A stretch of DNA of 64,000 nucleotides from Lamellibrachia columna (Eukaryota; Annelida; Polychaeta; Sabellida; Siboglinidae). The notes beneath the pieces are model-generated. The model ran no database searches. It was not told the origin of the DNA and was given only the letters and a program-made list of their open reading frames with translations. The stretch's first letter is position 1. Every line of letters starts with the position of its first letter. The stretch covers positions 8,918,479 through 8,982,478 of the forward strand of contig OY759261.1 in assembly GCA_963662155.1 (NCBI GenBank), read 5' to 3'. A program made the translations under genes and the position numbers. This document shows positions 31,990-46,098 of this stretch, in pieces.

Positions 31990-33649
31990 GTGGCAGATTG
32001 GAACTTCTGATGACAACTGCAACATTTATATCCGATGCACTTCACAAAGAAGCAATTTCGTGAAGACGCTACCAACGAGCAGATATAGGCGGTAGTAAAC
32101 AGCGGTGCTTGCCAGAGAGATTTGTCGCCCGTCGTTGTAGTACACCTCCGCAATGTCTGTCACGTTGGAGTCTTCGGACAAAGTCAGCCGCAGCACCTGC
32201 GCCGAGAAACATGACGTGAAATGCAATCAGATAACTAAAAATGTCAGTATAATTATTGTGGAGATAGAGAGAACAATATTAGAGACGCTGAATAACGAAG
32301 GTGACAGCGGAAAGACGACGAATATATAACGACGGGAATTCACAGATGTTAAGATTGTAGCAGACATTGTTATCGTCTCGTGTATGACACACATATAAAA
32401 TCAGAGTATCTATTATTCCCGAATTCTAACAAATACATACGATACAGACGAACCTGTACTCCGAGGGTGGAAACACACGCACGCACTCACTCACACACGT
32501 TCACACACGTTCGCACGCACGCACGCTTGCACGCACGCACGCAAACACGCACGTACATGTACGTACAAGTGCATATCACACACATGTACGGCCGTGGTTC
32601 AATTACTTTGATATGAAATGCCGGAAATATTATAGATGGACAGTGAAAGCAGCGGTATTGACTTGAATAAAGCATTCTGTTGAATTATTCAAATACATCT
32701 ACCGAAAATATATTGACTGGGACTGAATCACCTTGTTGCAACTGTTATAAAACGCGCCGATTAAGTGAGTCGTCTGCTTTGTAAAATCAAATTGCCTATA
32801 CTGATTTCATTACGTCGAGTTCACTGTACCTGTGAAGGCGTTCTGACGGTGTGAGGCGGCTTCAGGTGGTTCACCAGCGACTGGGCGTCCGGGTGTCCCG
32901 TCATCCACAAATGTCCAGAAACCACGTCAACATTGATCTTTCCTGCGAATGTTCCCAGCGGAACCACCTGAATCACACTATCTATCTTACTGACTGATTG
33001 ACTGACCAACTAGGTAGTTAAATCAATAACCAACTAACTAACGTCCAATCGTCTTCAGAGAATACAATTTTGAAACCTAAAACGTCAACAACTACACATT
33101 TTCTGCGACAAATATTACATAGGTGCCACGTATACCGCTATGTATTCCTTATTTACATAATCTTGCAATCTATAGATTTATTCCATCTAATCTTTATTCC
33201 ACCAGGAGGGAAACCCCCTTCCACACTCCCCGTCGCGACCGCGGAGCTAAGCCTTAATTTACCGCCCTCACACCATGAAACGCGGAAGATCTCCAGTTTG
33301 TTGTGCAATATTATTTAGCCCCATCTGGATATTATGAAGGGCGAGTTTCCCCTCTCTTATTGAGAAGTGGAAACAACAAAGTAACTGTCAACCATAGTTC
33401 AAACATTATCATCTCCCACATTTTAGACTACAATAGAGAAAGTTTATCAGGTTGTTTGGAACATTTTAGGAAAAAATGAAGTATAAAAGACAGAGAAGTG
33501 TTCGGAAGAGTGATTATGGACAGAATAAGAGACTGAGTTGACGATAAGTTGAGAGATTAACTAGAAAGCTTCATAAAAAAGAGATACAAATATAGATTTA
33601 AATATATTCATGTTGCGAAATGTAACACAGCAGTGAAGGGGCAGACAAC

Positions 33650-33830
33650 TGTATGCATCACTTTCGTGGACTTCGAAAAGGTATTTTATTCCGCGCACAG
33701 CAGGACCATTTGAAAAATCATGTAGAGCGGCGGAATCTTACCAAAGATAATCGATATGATTAAGATCTTAAAGTCGAAGAAAGATTGGCCAAAGATAGAA
33801 CGAACTGAAGAAGGGGCACTGCATCTTGAT
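33650..33830 (+). pseudogene. LINE RT fragment in PON-A intron
   Basis: TFVDFEKVFYSAHSRTI is followed by LPKIIDMIKILK, the RT FxDFxKAFDSxHR block. Its duplicate is at 63755-63890; a related inverted piece is at 47700-47875. It shows that a LINE sat in the intron before the locus was duplicated. Confidence 0.6.
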
Positions 33831-34011
33831 GGATCACTCTAACCGAAGAGGATATATATGGTAAGATAATGGGTTTGTTTAAACTATATTGTTGTGACAA
33901 ATTCAACCATTTTAAACGGTTTCATAGGATGGGTAATTGTAAATTTAAACGGTTTCATAGGATGGGTAATTGTAAATCACAATGGGAGTGGTTGTTGCAT
34001 AAACTATCCAG

Positions 34012-34144
34012 TTTAATACATGTAGAAATATAACCGTGACACGTTTGGGAATGATTGACGACAACCGCGACACTTTTTTTTTTTAATTTACAGGTACGGT
34101 GTATAATCAAAGGCAGTGATTGACTCAAAAAAGTGTCACGGTTA
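34012..34144. mobile_element. MITE-like palindromic element
   Basis: Ends are inverted repeats (aaccgtgacac ... gtgtcacggtt) around a T-rich centre. A diverged second copy in reverse orientation lies at ~47364-47520. No clear target duplication can be seen. Confidence 0.4.
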
Positions 34145-36775
34145 AAAGAGTTGTAAGTGTCACTGTCATCCGTCGCGTTTATGGCACAAATACCTTATAA
34201 CGCCTTACCTGCGTCAATGTCAAACTGTTGTCTGATTCCCTGGTGTAAATATTCAAACGTTTCCCACCTAACTCCGACATGTATACGTACCTGTAATATG
34301 TGGTATCAAACTTAATACGTAACTTATCAGTAAACATTTAAGTAAAAAGAGAGATACTTCAACATGCTTAGTTGCGTCAATTCTACCTTCACTGACAGTC
34401 GGCGACTAGCGACACGAAACAACAACAATGAATGCAACTAACAAGCTCTGACAATTACATAACATGACAGTTGCGTATGGATGAAGGGTTCTGGTGTTCC
34501 CACAGATCATTACAAATGATCTCAGACCTGATCGTTTCTCGTAAAAGTGGCCGAGAACGCATTACTTCATTCATCACAACTTACAAATCCACGGGAATCC
34601 ATTTAGATTTTTGTAAAATTCTTATTGTTGCAATTACCATCGGGAAACTACACTGACAACATTTCAGATTTTATCGAATTTGTGATGACAATATAAATGA
34701 TATTCAATTCGACAGTATTGGGTGAGCAAAACATTTACCCATAATATTGGGAGGCGGAAGATTGAGGCGGGCGCCGCCCACAACTAAAATTGAAGGTTTG
34801 CATTTCTAGGGCAACTTCGCTAATGTAACAAATGTCATTCGAGAAACCGCATTCAAGGGGAGCAAAATGTATGCTTCTTGGTATATGCACTTATAATAGC
34901 TACTAAGCATAACCATTTCCAACTACAATTAAGAATGTCACGCCAGTAGTTTAGTAGGAAAAGCTTGTTGAACACACAGCAACTTAATTTCATGGACCGC
35001 GACATATTGTTCGATCGCCCAACGTTACGAGTGTCGAAGTCTGACAACATTGGCTAGGCAAATGAACTTATATACAGCTATTCGTATTTGATTACAGCTA
35101 TTCGTAAACTTGTCAGTAGGTTATGGCCATGCGTTGGTTTTGTGTATATTCCGGCAGCATTTAGTACGTCACGCGTAGTCTATGTTAACCAATTTTCATA
35201 GAACTGCGCATGCGCTTATTGGTCGCGCTGCTTAACATGGTCAACGGGAGGAATGACCGGAATCTTCTAATTTTCGAAAACATTCGAGTACACCAGAACC
35301 ATAACTTTTGTTTCGCTCTAAACATGGGCAACTCTGGATAGACAACAGTATTTCGGTCACATACTTGTAATCCGGTGATGAATTTATACTAATCGGGATG
35401 TTACGTCCTACTAGCAGAATATGCCCCCTTGTGCCATCGTAGAAGCCGACATTGCCAAGATTGAGACGACGAGAGAACTCCACTTTAAAATCGAGCTTCA
35501 TACAGTTGGTGAAGTAGAAACTGTCTTCTCCCGTCGCCGATATGTCAGTGGGGCTGATGGTGCACACGAAAACAGCGGTAACATTGAAATATTAATTTAA
35601 TTGTTGTTAAACCTTGGAAGAGTCCCCATATATACAATATCTACAGTTTTTCAAGGCCCCAGTAGGAAGAGTCCGAGTGAAATCGACATTGTAATTATCA
35701 ATACGGAAATGACTCAGAACATTATAAAATATGAATTACGACATTAATCTGAAATCGATTGCAGTCCGCTCATAGCACGCAGCAGCTTACGAAACCTGTT
35801 GTATGCTCAAATAATTTTGAATGGTTTACAAGGCGTTGATTAATATTGATTAACGAAATGCATTTTTAGAAACACTGACTGCGTGAAAGTCGGGTCACGG
35901 CATGTTCGCAGGTGGTACAATTTTCGTCTCTTCTCGTCGTAGCGAAACTTCTCCACCGTATCTTTCCTGTCCCCAAGAGTGTTACCAACAAATATGTAGA
36001 TCACGTCTGGAAAACACGTAATATAATACGTCATATCCAATATTAAAAAAAGTGCATGCGGCAGTTATATGGCGACTGAAACATTGTCATCGACTTCACG
36101 TGTTTGATTAGTACACATTCCGAGAGTGATAATAAATTACAATCCATTACCCATTAGAGCCTGCAACGGCCGCGGCCGGCCGCTCTGTCCAGTCCTCGAA
36201 CGGCCGCCGCCGGCCGCATACAGGACCCAATATTAAAAGAATCCTGGCGATTAATTACTGAACCAAACGCTACCAAATTTTGCCACACCCTAGCGGATAC
36301 ATTTTGCAACAACATCAGCTCGTTTTGTGCATGAGTTGCCCTTTCGGAAATCTTAATTTTCATGGGTTTTGTTCACGCCATCCCGACATTTTTTATTTAT
36401 ATATTTTTCATGACAAAATATGGTGTAACCTGAAACATAACCGTAAGAATTTGATTATTTTTCAGTGGTGCAAAGACAACACATAGCTACATTTTCGTCG
36501 TTGGGTTGCTTGGGTTATAGCATGGGATCATTGTCAAATGTCAGTTGCAAGGTAGAATAACATTACAATTTTTCACAAATTTACTACTTTGTCTTTGCAA
36601 ATTGTGATCAGATGTCAATATTTTATCAATATATCATATTTCTATGTATACATACATGTGGTGAAATTACTACTTTTAAAAATAAACACAACTTGTAATT
36701 GTCAATATTGAATAGTTATTTTCTACAGATTTCTGAACACAAGTAGGTAAAATCGCTCGAAATTTGCCAGAAATC

Positions 36776-36967
<192 letters not shown>

Positions 36968-37458
36968 AGTTTTAGTTATTATTATATATAACTACGGCTA
37001 AACGTACTACACATAAATTACTTGTTCAACAACAGAACGCTAACGGTGACATATGGCCGCAGCAAAAGGGAGTTCCAAAGAGCTGCAGTATCTCCAAATG
37101 CTGAGACCGAGAGGAGAGATTGTTGATCTGTCGAGGTCGCCTACGATATCGAGCGAGTGGGAACCACGCCTGGACTTCTTGAAGTCAAATAGCAATATTT
37201 CGCCCCGACTCTGTGCTTCAACGCCCTGTCCAAAAACAAAGACGAGTTTAGGTTAAAACAACTTTCTTTCGTTATGTCTCTCTACTTTCGTTATGTCCCC
37301 CAATGTTTTCCCAACTATCTACGTCGTCGTTATCTACGTCGTCGACGATTGTATAGACACTGAAGTCGATTATTGTCGGTGTCATTGAAATAAGTAGTTG
37401 CATCATAGTATTAATAAATATTAATAAATAGTACAAACGGCCACCATAATTTACCGAT

Positions 37459-37461
<3 letters not shown>

Positions 37462-37531
<70 letters not shown>
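37462..37531. repeat. (TA)n run at PON-A exon 3
   Basis: The minus-strand sequence next to it reads ATCACATCG/gtaaat, matching the exon 3 donor at 46146-46160 (ATCACATCG/gtaagt). The exon body is replaced by TA repeats. Confidence 0.7.
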
Positions 37532-37536
<5 letters not shown>

Positions 37537-37559
37537 GGGGATACATTGGGCGACATAAG

Positions 37560-38592
37560 ATAGACAATGGTCACTCAAGTGTAAACATTTTTGGCACCCA
37601 ATTTGTAGGTACTTTTTAATTCCATGTTTAATGTTCTGTGGTGCACTAAATAAACAAGATGTCAGTTTTCATTTACTAATATAATTTCTTTGTTCAATTA
37701 GTTATTATTGAGTAGCTAGCATTCTACTCTGAGAGATGCCTACCCATTTTTCGGACCTTGCGTAAACAAATAAACACAAGTCTAACAAATATAACATTAT
37801 CATTTGTTCTGAGTTAATTTACACTGTCTATACAAACCTTGACATTAAAATCAATTATGATTTAATGGTACACAAGAAAATCATATCCTAATACCACGTT
37901 TTGTGGCATGGTGGCATGCACACGCACGCATACGCGTAACCAACGGCACACGCACGTGATTATGTAAACACCATCGAGCCAAATTCTACAAACGTCGAAT
38001 CAAACCAGGGTGTGTTCATGTGTCGACCAGAATTCCAAGGATGAAGTTACAATTTATTTCATTCAGTTACTTCTGAATAACATGCATTCGTATTAGTTTC
38101 CACTTGACAAAGCAAGTGCATGTAGACAGTCTTATGGATTAATGAGTATGTAAATATATATTGATAAATAGCTTAATACGACGTAGATACTCCACGCTCA
38201 AAAAGCAATTATGCGCAGATGGTTACATTACCGTTCAGCCGGTCATATGCGCACGGTTATATTAAACTACTATGTTAATTCTTCTAAATATGTTGGGTTG
38301 AGTGTTAAGCGAAGCTTCAAATCAGGCATTCAGCAGACTCGGACGTAAAGGCAAATCTGGTAAAGTGTTGATGACAAAGGCCGGTTGATGTAATCAAGTG
38401 TATCAATTGGGATCGACTAGTTCTTACGAACTTTTATTGATTAATATACATTATTCTGCAGGGTAACCTACAAGCTGAAGTTGTGATCTGCGATCTAAGG
38501 TTCGACAAAATATATTTCTGTCACCACAGCCTCTCCCCCCTCTCTCTCTATCTCTCTCTCTCTCTCTCTCTCCCTCCCCCCTCTCTCTCTCT

Positions 38593-38652
<60 letters not shown>

Positions 38653-38900
38653 CATCTCCCTTTCATTCCACTGTTCTCTCTTTCTCTCCCTCTTCGTCAA
38701 TCTCTTCCTCTCCTTTTCCCTATACCCTCTCTCCCGCCCCTCACTTCCTCGCGCTCCCTCTACCTCTTTCTTGGATGCAAAATTTACGCGCAGTGTACTT
38801 CACAAACAAGCATTTTGGTGAAGGTGCTACCGCACGCACGCACACACGCACACACGTACGTGTACGAACACATGCACTCATGCATTGACGTGATGCAGCT
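37560..38900 (+). repeat. Host repeat U, copy U3 (partial)
   Basis: Matches 1490-2016 followed directly by 18640-19110, that is, repeat U without the Polinton. The uninterrupted join is at ~38210-38240 (ttatgcgc..ccgttcagccgg). It includes a (CT)n tract (38540-38700) and a last-exon PON remnant (~38790-38830, reversed). Confidence 0.7.
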
Positions 38901-39234
38901 ACATCCACATCAAATGATTCACCCAAGAACAGAAAAGCGCCTGGCGAATGTGTTATCTCCGAGGTGCAATGCCTTATGGCATAATTAATGTTCATGGAAC
39001 AACAACATATCCGAGGGTATTGTGTTTAATATACGAGCATCAGCGCAATACGTTTACATAAACATTCGAGAACCAACTGCAACCGTTTGTAGTACATCCG
39101 TGTCGCAAAGGCATTCAATATGATATAACTAATCAACACATTCCCCTGTTCAGTAATGCCTAGAAGTCCAAATTTAAGATTTAGTATTAATCTAAGGATA
39201 ACAAGAATTGTTCTTATGTCCTAATGTCACAAAT

Positions 39235-39590
39235 CGAGTCTCAAAGGTGCCTTCCTGACACGTCCTTGGTATCGTTGCACAGGTGGCGTTGACGATACGG
39301 GTGAACGGTCATCTGTAGACTCGTCAACTTCGGCCCTGCCTTCGTAGGTGCGTTGATCGTAGATTTATCTCGTACGTTCGAGAGTTCGTCCGTACAGCCT
39401 TGCAGAGTCACTTGCAGAGTCAGTTACTTCTGCTGGTGTTGGCTGAAACCTTTTGTGGGTTGCCAACGAGTAACGAGATCCACAGAGTCGTACAACTGTT
39501 GCTCGTTCCAACCACATCCCGTGTCGTGGATGTTTCACACGTACTGTTTCATTTGGATTCCAAGCAACCAGCATATATGCATTCACTGCT
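39235..39590 (-). pseudogene. Ty3/gypsy-type pol C-terminal fragment
   Basis: Minus frame: NPNETVRVKHPRHGMWLERA, then VVRLCGSRYSLAT and FQPTPAEVTDSASDS, the integrase C-terminal tail pattern (VR.....G.W..A.V......SY.V) of gypsy elements. A later frame ends in a GRV/RHL basic stretch. No LTR is seen. Confidence 0.45.
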
Positions 39591-39835
39591 CACTCCTGCA
39601 AGACAGCCCAGACAAATTAGAACATCTAATTTTAATCTACTTTTTGTTCCCAGTGTTAAGAAAAATGTCGGAGCTAGAGCTTTTTCTGTTGTTACACTAA
39701 CTCTGCGGAACTCACTCCCTGTTAATGTTAAATCTGTAGAAACAAATAGCAACATTTCGACGTAAACTGAAAATCCTCCTGTATAAACTTTCTTATCCTC
39801 CATAGCCACCCGTCGTCTCAATCCAACTGTTTACA
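39590..39835 (+). pseudogene. LINE RT C-terminal fragment
   Basis: Frame with VPSVKKNVGARAFSVVTLTL, then RNSLPVNVKSVETNSN: the (G/A)RAFS..x..LWNSLP..+K tail of L2/Rex-like LINE polymerases. It abuts the gypsy fragment. Confidence 0.5.
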
Positions 39836-40238
39836 ACTTGAACTGCTTATCGATTATGCTCTGCTTAACCCCTTTTGTTTTGGTGCACTGCCGGAATAAG
39901 ACCATAATTGAACGCTGTATTATTCTAAAATATGAAATTGACAGTATCATTGATACAATTTCCCCTTGAAAAAAACAAGGAAAACGGTCTAGAAAGAAAC
40001 ACTTGTCAAAAGAAGCTTTTAGAAAAATAGTGTTCAAGCAAACTATGTGGAGTTTTGAGTAGTATGTTTTTTATTTAACAGTCAGTTAATACTTTTCTTA
40101 CCATAACGTTTCGACTGCTATCAGCAATCTTCTTTAAACGACTACCGCTAAAAGGCGACAAGGTATTCAATATACGCAGACCTGTCACTCTGATGTGTGC
40201 CTTCCGCTGCCGCGACCTGGGTAGCCCTTCAGGAGATA

Positions 40239-40292
<54 letters not shown>

Positions 40293-40684
40293 TCGGTATC
40301 GGCCCTCATCTAGATTCACAAAGAAAATGCTGAGAAAGCATCGGCTAGCAGACCCTACACAATAAGCAACAAAAAACATTGGAAAAAGAGATGCATAAAT
40401 CAGCTATCACAAATCACACGACTGAACATAATCACATCGTAGACACATTTTTAGAGAGTAGGATTGGAGTACACGAGGCATCAAAGAAGTGGTATGGATA
40501 AGACAAATCAAAAACAGCATGAATCGAGGTGAGGGCCGCTACCGATTCGCACATTTCTACGATGATCTCCTGAAGGGCCACCGAAGCCGCGGCCGCGGGG
40601 GCACACATAGGATTGAGAAGTCTGCGTAAAATGACTAACTTGCCGCCATATGGCGATAGTATTCTGAAGAAGAGTGTCAATGGC

Positions 40685-40760
40685 ATCATTGTCCACTTGC
40701 CATATGGACCTTTGGCTAGGGTGGTAAATGTTGTTAAATCTTATTAAATCTAGTTAACCA
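40685..40760 (+). mobile_element. CR1-like LINE 3' terminal scrap
   Basis: Matches the extreme 3' end of the family (ccacttgccatatggacctt, then gttaaatcttattaaatct). Confidence 0.6.
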
Positions 40761-40851
40761 AAAGCATCCCAACATATATACGAATCAAACTCTCTCCTCC
40801 ACGCATAGCTGCTGAATTAGTGCGTTGAATAGGCGTGACATGCATTTGACA

Positions 40852-41019
40852 TCATTTACATACATCATCAACCGACTGAGTCACTACACGACAATGCTTC
40901 GTGGTCGACTTCATTTGTAAAAGTAAGTTAGCTTCCACGTCATTCAGAGTTATGTCCCATTCTTCGTTGCAGTGGTCGGTTGGCGCGCCTGTTCCAAGCT
41001 CGTCGGCCGATGTGACCAT
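40852..41019 (-). other. Short conserved acidic ORF, copy 4 (longest, 55 aa)
   Basis: MVTSADELGTGAPTDHCNEE, then WDITLNDVEANLLLQMKSTT and on to the donor-like GATGAT/GTATGT. It is the only copy whose frame stays open through that site. Confidence 0.4.
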
Positions 41020-41689
41020 GTTGCAACACATTTTTGCTGAATGTACCGTTGGCTACATAACAATGTTATGCAGCCAGTCAGCATAAGTCCTTCACAATAC
41101 GCAGTTTTGTTTTAGTTGATTGTTCCTATTATGTGTTCTTGCTAATTTCTACGTTTATTTACATGCCAACATTCTATATTAATACGTTATATATTTATAG
41201 TTATTTATTTAAATGTCTCTCGTTACCACTTCACCAGATGTATTATCTACACAACAGTTAACAGTATGGTGTATTGCTTTACAGCGTAGCGATGGAGATC
41301 ATTCCATTGTTGTTTATGTTTGACACATATATCTGAACAACCATCGATATCGCTGTCAGTCTCGGTTGCGACTATTAATGCTCACTTTGATTGGTTCACC
41401 TTTAACGAATAACCTCCAAGTTTTTGTTTATTCGGCAAGTGAGATTCACTACCTGAAATGTATGCTTATTTTCCTAAATGTTTCCATTACTACATTTTTG
41501 AATCTACGTGTGAAGCGCCCTCGTCTTCTAGAAACTTCCGACAGTTGGAAGTACAACATTTCCTTAGGAAGTCTGTTTTCATATATTCGAGCCACATTAT
41601 CTATCTTATAATATATATTTGCTCGGGTGTTCAGTTGAATATTTTCTTTTTGGATATGTGAGTACTCCGTGTTATACTCATGTATCAAC

Positions 41690-42320
41690 AGCTAGGTATG
41701 CCGCTTCCTAACATGCTTTAGGTGCATAGTCTATGCTTCAGCTCCATATAGCAACATGAAAACTACTATTTCTCTATGCACCAGATATTTCACTCTGATT
41801 GTCACATGGTGAATCTCATACACAAATGGTTGTGAAGCCGATGATACCTTGCTTATGTGCATCTCCAATTCCATCATCCCTGATTGCAGTGCCTCGAGCA
41901 TTTCTACAACTATTTTAGGGCATATTTCTGCCGCAATACCAACAGTCCTTTTCGTTCCACGGCGTCGAACGTTTTTGTGAGAGTCAGTGACGACTACGCA
42001 CACGGTTTTGTTCGATACTTTTATTCTTGGATTTGACGCAATTACACAACATAGTTATTTCCACGGTGCATCTTCCAGATCTAATAGCACTTTCATTAAT
42101 TATGTTTGCAATGTGGACCGCAAGACAATCGAGGAACACTCTCACGAATACATTGCCAGCTACTAAGGGGAGTGGCTTACATATGTCATTCCCATACACT
42201 GAACGATCTCTTTCTTAATCAGTGTGATCAGTTTTGTATATATCCACTCTTGTGAGACGCGTTCCAGACTTACACTATTCGGTTGAGCAATGGTTCCTGC
42301 AGTGACCTGCCTCCACATTC
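41690..42320 (-). pseudogene. Decayed LINE RT in repeat U4
   Basis: Minus-strand frames NVFVRVFLDCLAVHIANIIN, SGRCTVEITMLCNCVKSKNK, DSHKNVRRRG and VFMLLYGAEA. Homologous to 60-600 and 19350-20080. Confidence 0.5.
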
Positions 42321-43568
42321 CACTATCCTTCCATCACAACCATTGTTGTGAGCTTGTAATCCATATGATAAATATCATAGCGTATGTATTATTATGTTCA
42401 TGTATATATGGTTTCCTGTGATTTTCGCTTAACATGTAAACGTACTTTCATAGGCCTATATGGATAATTTTATTGTGGGCGATATCAACATTCAAATACC
42501 ACATCATGTCCGGCATTTCACCTGAATGTATTTGCATCACGTGCGTGCGTGCATGCGTTCGTTCACATGTGTGTGTGTGTGTGTGTGTGTGCGTGCGTGC
42601 ATGCATGAGTGAGTGTGCGCGGTGCTGCCTTCACCAAAAATGTCTTTGTGAAGTACACCGCGCACAAATCCTGCAGCCAAGGAAAATGGGAATGGAGAGG
42701 GAGGAAGAGAGGGAAGCGGAGGGAGAGAAGGGGTAGATGGGAAAGGCGATGACGAGGGAGATGAAGAGAGAGAGAGAGAGAAGTGTAGGGAGATGGAGAC
42801 GCAGAGGAAGATATAAAAGTAATGCTGGTTAAATTGCAAGTCAGCCCAGATAAAAAACTTTCCCAATGTCGTTGCTTCCCTGGCCTGCTGACTGCCTGAT
42901 TTGAAACTTTGCATGAAACTAACCCAATACCTTTAGACGATTTAACACATGTCATTATTATACCCATGTGCACTTGACCAGCTGGACGGTAGTGTAACTA
43001 TAAGCGTATGATTGTTTTTGGGCGTGGAATATCTATGTTATATTAAACTATTTATCAATATAAAATTACAGACCCATTAATCAAAGACACTGTCTCGACC
43101 AACATGTTATGTCAAGTGGAAACTAATACGCCTGTATATTATTTAGAATTAACTGAGCAATAAAAAATGTAACTTCATCCATGGACTTCTGGTCGATACA
43201 TGAGCAAACCCTGGTTTGATTCGAGGTTTGTAGAGTTTGGCTCGTTAAGGTGTACATAATCATGTGCGTGTGTGTACGTATATAAACCTGCGTGTGCAAG
43301 CCATCATGCCATCAAAACGTGGTATTAGGTTATTAGTGTCTGGTTTACCATTAAAACATTATTTATGCGAATGTCAAGTTTTGAATAGACAGTGTTAATG
43401 AACTCAGAAAAAAATATAATGTTATAGTTTTAGACTTGTGTTTTATTTTTATTAATAACTGGTCCGAAAAAAGGGTAGGCACCTCTCAGCGTTGGTCGGT
43501 AGCTACTCAATAATAACTAACTGAACAAAGAAATAAAATGTGCAAGTGAAAACTTAAATGTTGTTTCT

Positions 43569-43841
43569 TCAGTAGACTACAGAACATAAACAAATGGAAT
43601 TGGAAAGGTGCGTAAATATTGGGTGCCACAAATCTGACATCCGTGGAGTGAACAACGTAAAAAATGAAGTTTTTTCAGCAAAATTATTTTGATACGCCCA
43701 TTCCATCAATATTCCCCCGCTGATATAATTTAAATAACTAATTATACCCATACTATTGTCAATCGTTGTTTGCAGTTCTTCTGCAAAACCTACAAAAACC
43801 GCCGCTATTTCGTTTACATGGATCTCATCAAAGATAAACAA
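43569..43841 (-). other. Open frame in repeat U (U-d block)
   Basis: 90 codons starting MFIFDEIHVNEIAAVFVGFA, then EELQTTIDNSMGIISYLN. The same peptide can be traced with shifts in 20870-21010 and 1310-1400, so the frame was probably once coding. Family unknown. Confidence 0.35.
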
Positions 43842-44060
43842 GTTTGCTTTACAAACAAAACCGTCCCCACAAATCTACGAATCCAACTCTCTCCACTCAC
43901 GCGTAGCTGTTGAACTATAGCGTTGAATAGGCGTGACATACATTTGAGATCACTTACATACATCATCAACCGGCTGCGTCACAAGACAACCTGGATTAGC
44001 GGTCGATTTAATTTGGGAGCCATTCGATGCGAAGAAAGCTGGCTTCTCTATCATTCAGAG

Positions 44061-44144
44061 TTATGTCTTCATCCTGCTGTCACATTCGTCGTTGCTGTCG
44101 TCCGTTGCCGCGTCTGTTCCTAGCTCGCCGGCCGATGTAACAAT
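44061..44144 (-). other. Short conserved acidic ORF, copy 5 (start lost)
   Basis: ATT-VTSAGELGTDAATDDSNDE, then a stop after 27 codons. Start codon mutated. Confidence 0.35.
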
Positions 44145-44899
44145 GTCGCAACACATTGTCGCGGTGTGTACCGTTGGCTATATATAACACTTTTGTGCAG
44201 CCAGTCAGCGTACATCCTTCACAATACGCCGTTTTATTTTAGTTGATTTGTCCTATAACGTGTTTGTTCTAGTTTCTACAATTATTTACATGGCATCACT
44301 ATACATTACTAAGTTATATACCTATAGTTATTAAATTAAATGTCTTTCGTTAACACTTCACCATATTTATTCTCTACACAACAGCTAACAGTATAATGTA
44401 TTGCTTTGCTGCATAGCGATGATGACCATTCCATTGTTGTATGTGTTTGAATCATGAATCGTAACAGTACCATATATCTCGCTGTCAGTCTCAGTTGCGA
44501 TTATTACTGTTCGCTTGGTTCACGTTGCACGAATCACCTCCATGTTTGTCTTTTTTCGGCAAGTGAGTATTACTACCTGAAGTTTATGTTTCTTTACATC
44601 AATGTTTGCATTGCTACACCTTTGAATCTACTTGTGAGGCGAACTCGGTTTCTAATACCTTCCGACAGTGAACGCTCTCAGCAAGGATAGGTCAAGGCAC
44701 TGGGATTATAATTCAGCTCCAAAGAGCAGCGTGGAAACTACTATGGCTCTATGGACCAAACATTTCACTATGATTGAGACACGGTACATCTCGTCCATAA
44801 ATGCTGCTTGTGCAGCCGATCAAAAGTTGACGATGTCTTGCAATTCCAACATCCCTGACTACAGAGCCTTCGTTGTCTTTTAGGCTACGATATTTTCGC

Positions 44900-46080
44900 A
44901 GCAATGCCCACAGTCATTGTCTTCCCACGGCCCATGAGTGTTATATCTATGTCATTCCAATACAATGATCGATCTCCTTTCTTAAACAGTGTGATCAACT
45001 GTGTAGGTATCTTGAGTGACGCGTGTAACATTCTAGTTTTACAGTATCACGTTGTGCTGTGATTCTTGCAGTGATTTATGTTAGCAGGTGAGTCGATGGC
45101 TTTATTCGTCTCATGTAGTTCGGGTGAATCAGTTAGCAAGTTAGCAGTTGGAAAGTGTAGCAAACTTTCAAGAGTAGCAGCGAAAATGTATTAAATTATA
45201 GTCAGCAGAAGTGTCCAGTTGATATTGTCAGTTGTGCACCTTTATCCTTCAATATGGCATCATCTGACTTCACCGAACGCTCTCAGCAAGGATAGGACAA
45301 AGCAGTTGAGACTATTACACACTGAGCTGTGTGCTAGGAAGAGTAGGGCAGTTCCAAATCGCTTTTCCTAAACAGCCAAAAAACACACCATATTGGTTGT
45401 TATTTGTCCTTATCTAGGACATGAATAGGGGTAGCTCCGTAGCATATCCATACACCGGTGGGTCATGCGCATTGCTCCTCTATGGCCCCATGCTGCTCCG
45501 AGATTCATTATCTAATCATACTGATTCCTTGTTGACAAACTAAGCGCGTCAATAAACATGTGATACGCTGGAAACAACTGAGATTAAGCCAAGCGATAAC
45601 GCCACATATGTGTCGAATCTTCATGTTGTACAGACTACGTTTACGTAGACGAGTTTAAGTTTTCAGATGGACGTTTCCTTTCCACAAGACTGTATGTAAC
45701 CACCAGCCTGGCAGGTGTAGGAAAGTTCACACATCGGTAGGTGTTGTTGATTGTGTGCGTGCGTGAGTGCGAGCGTGCGTATTGATCTATGTATATGCAC
45801 CGATACATGTTAATTACACGCATCATGTAAACCGACATCATTAAAATAATATAAAGTAAGATTACAGGAGCGGCTTGCTGGGATTGTTAATTTGACCTTG
45901 AAATATAATATTATAAAATAGCCTGCAACATAATATTTATTCAGGTTAGAAGCTCGGTTCACCATTCATATTGCTTACCTATTGTCGCACAATTTCATCC
46001 TACAACACATATACATTATGTAGTTTGTTATTTCATTGTTGTATGTGCGGTATCAAACCTAATACATCTTCGGTATAATG
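44900..46080. other. No gene recognised
   Basis: Unique-looking AT-rich sequence. The cgctctcagcaaggatagg(t/a)ca motif near 44672 recurs at 45280. Nothing else stands out. Confidence 0.5.
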
Positions 46081-46098
46081 TGTGTCCGTGTCTGCTAG

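Larger units (their letters stand above)
40780..44900 (-). repeat. Host repeat U, inverted copies U4 and U5 in tandem
   Basis: Reverse-strand repeat U. Matching blocks recur ~3.1 kb apart (short ORF at 41019 and 44144; ggtagtgaatctcacttgccg block at ~41450 and ~44570). Between them, reading leftward: AT-rich tail (43000-43640), insertion-site block (42970), (GA)n (42690-42790), PON last-exon remnant (42605-42670), LINE RT relic (42320-41690). One more complete frame of the U-d block is on the minus strand at 43569-43841 (NEIAAVFVGFAEELQTTIDN). Confidence 0.65.
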
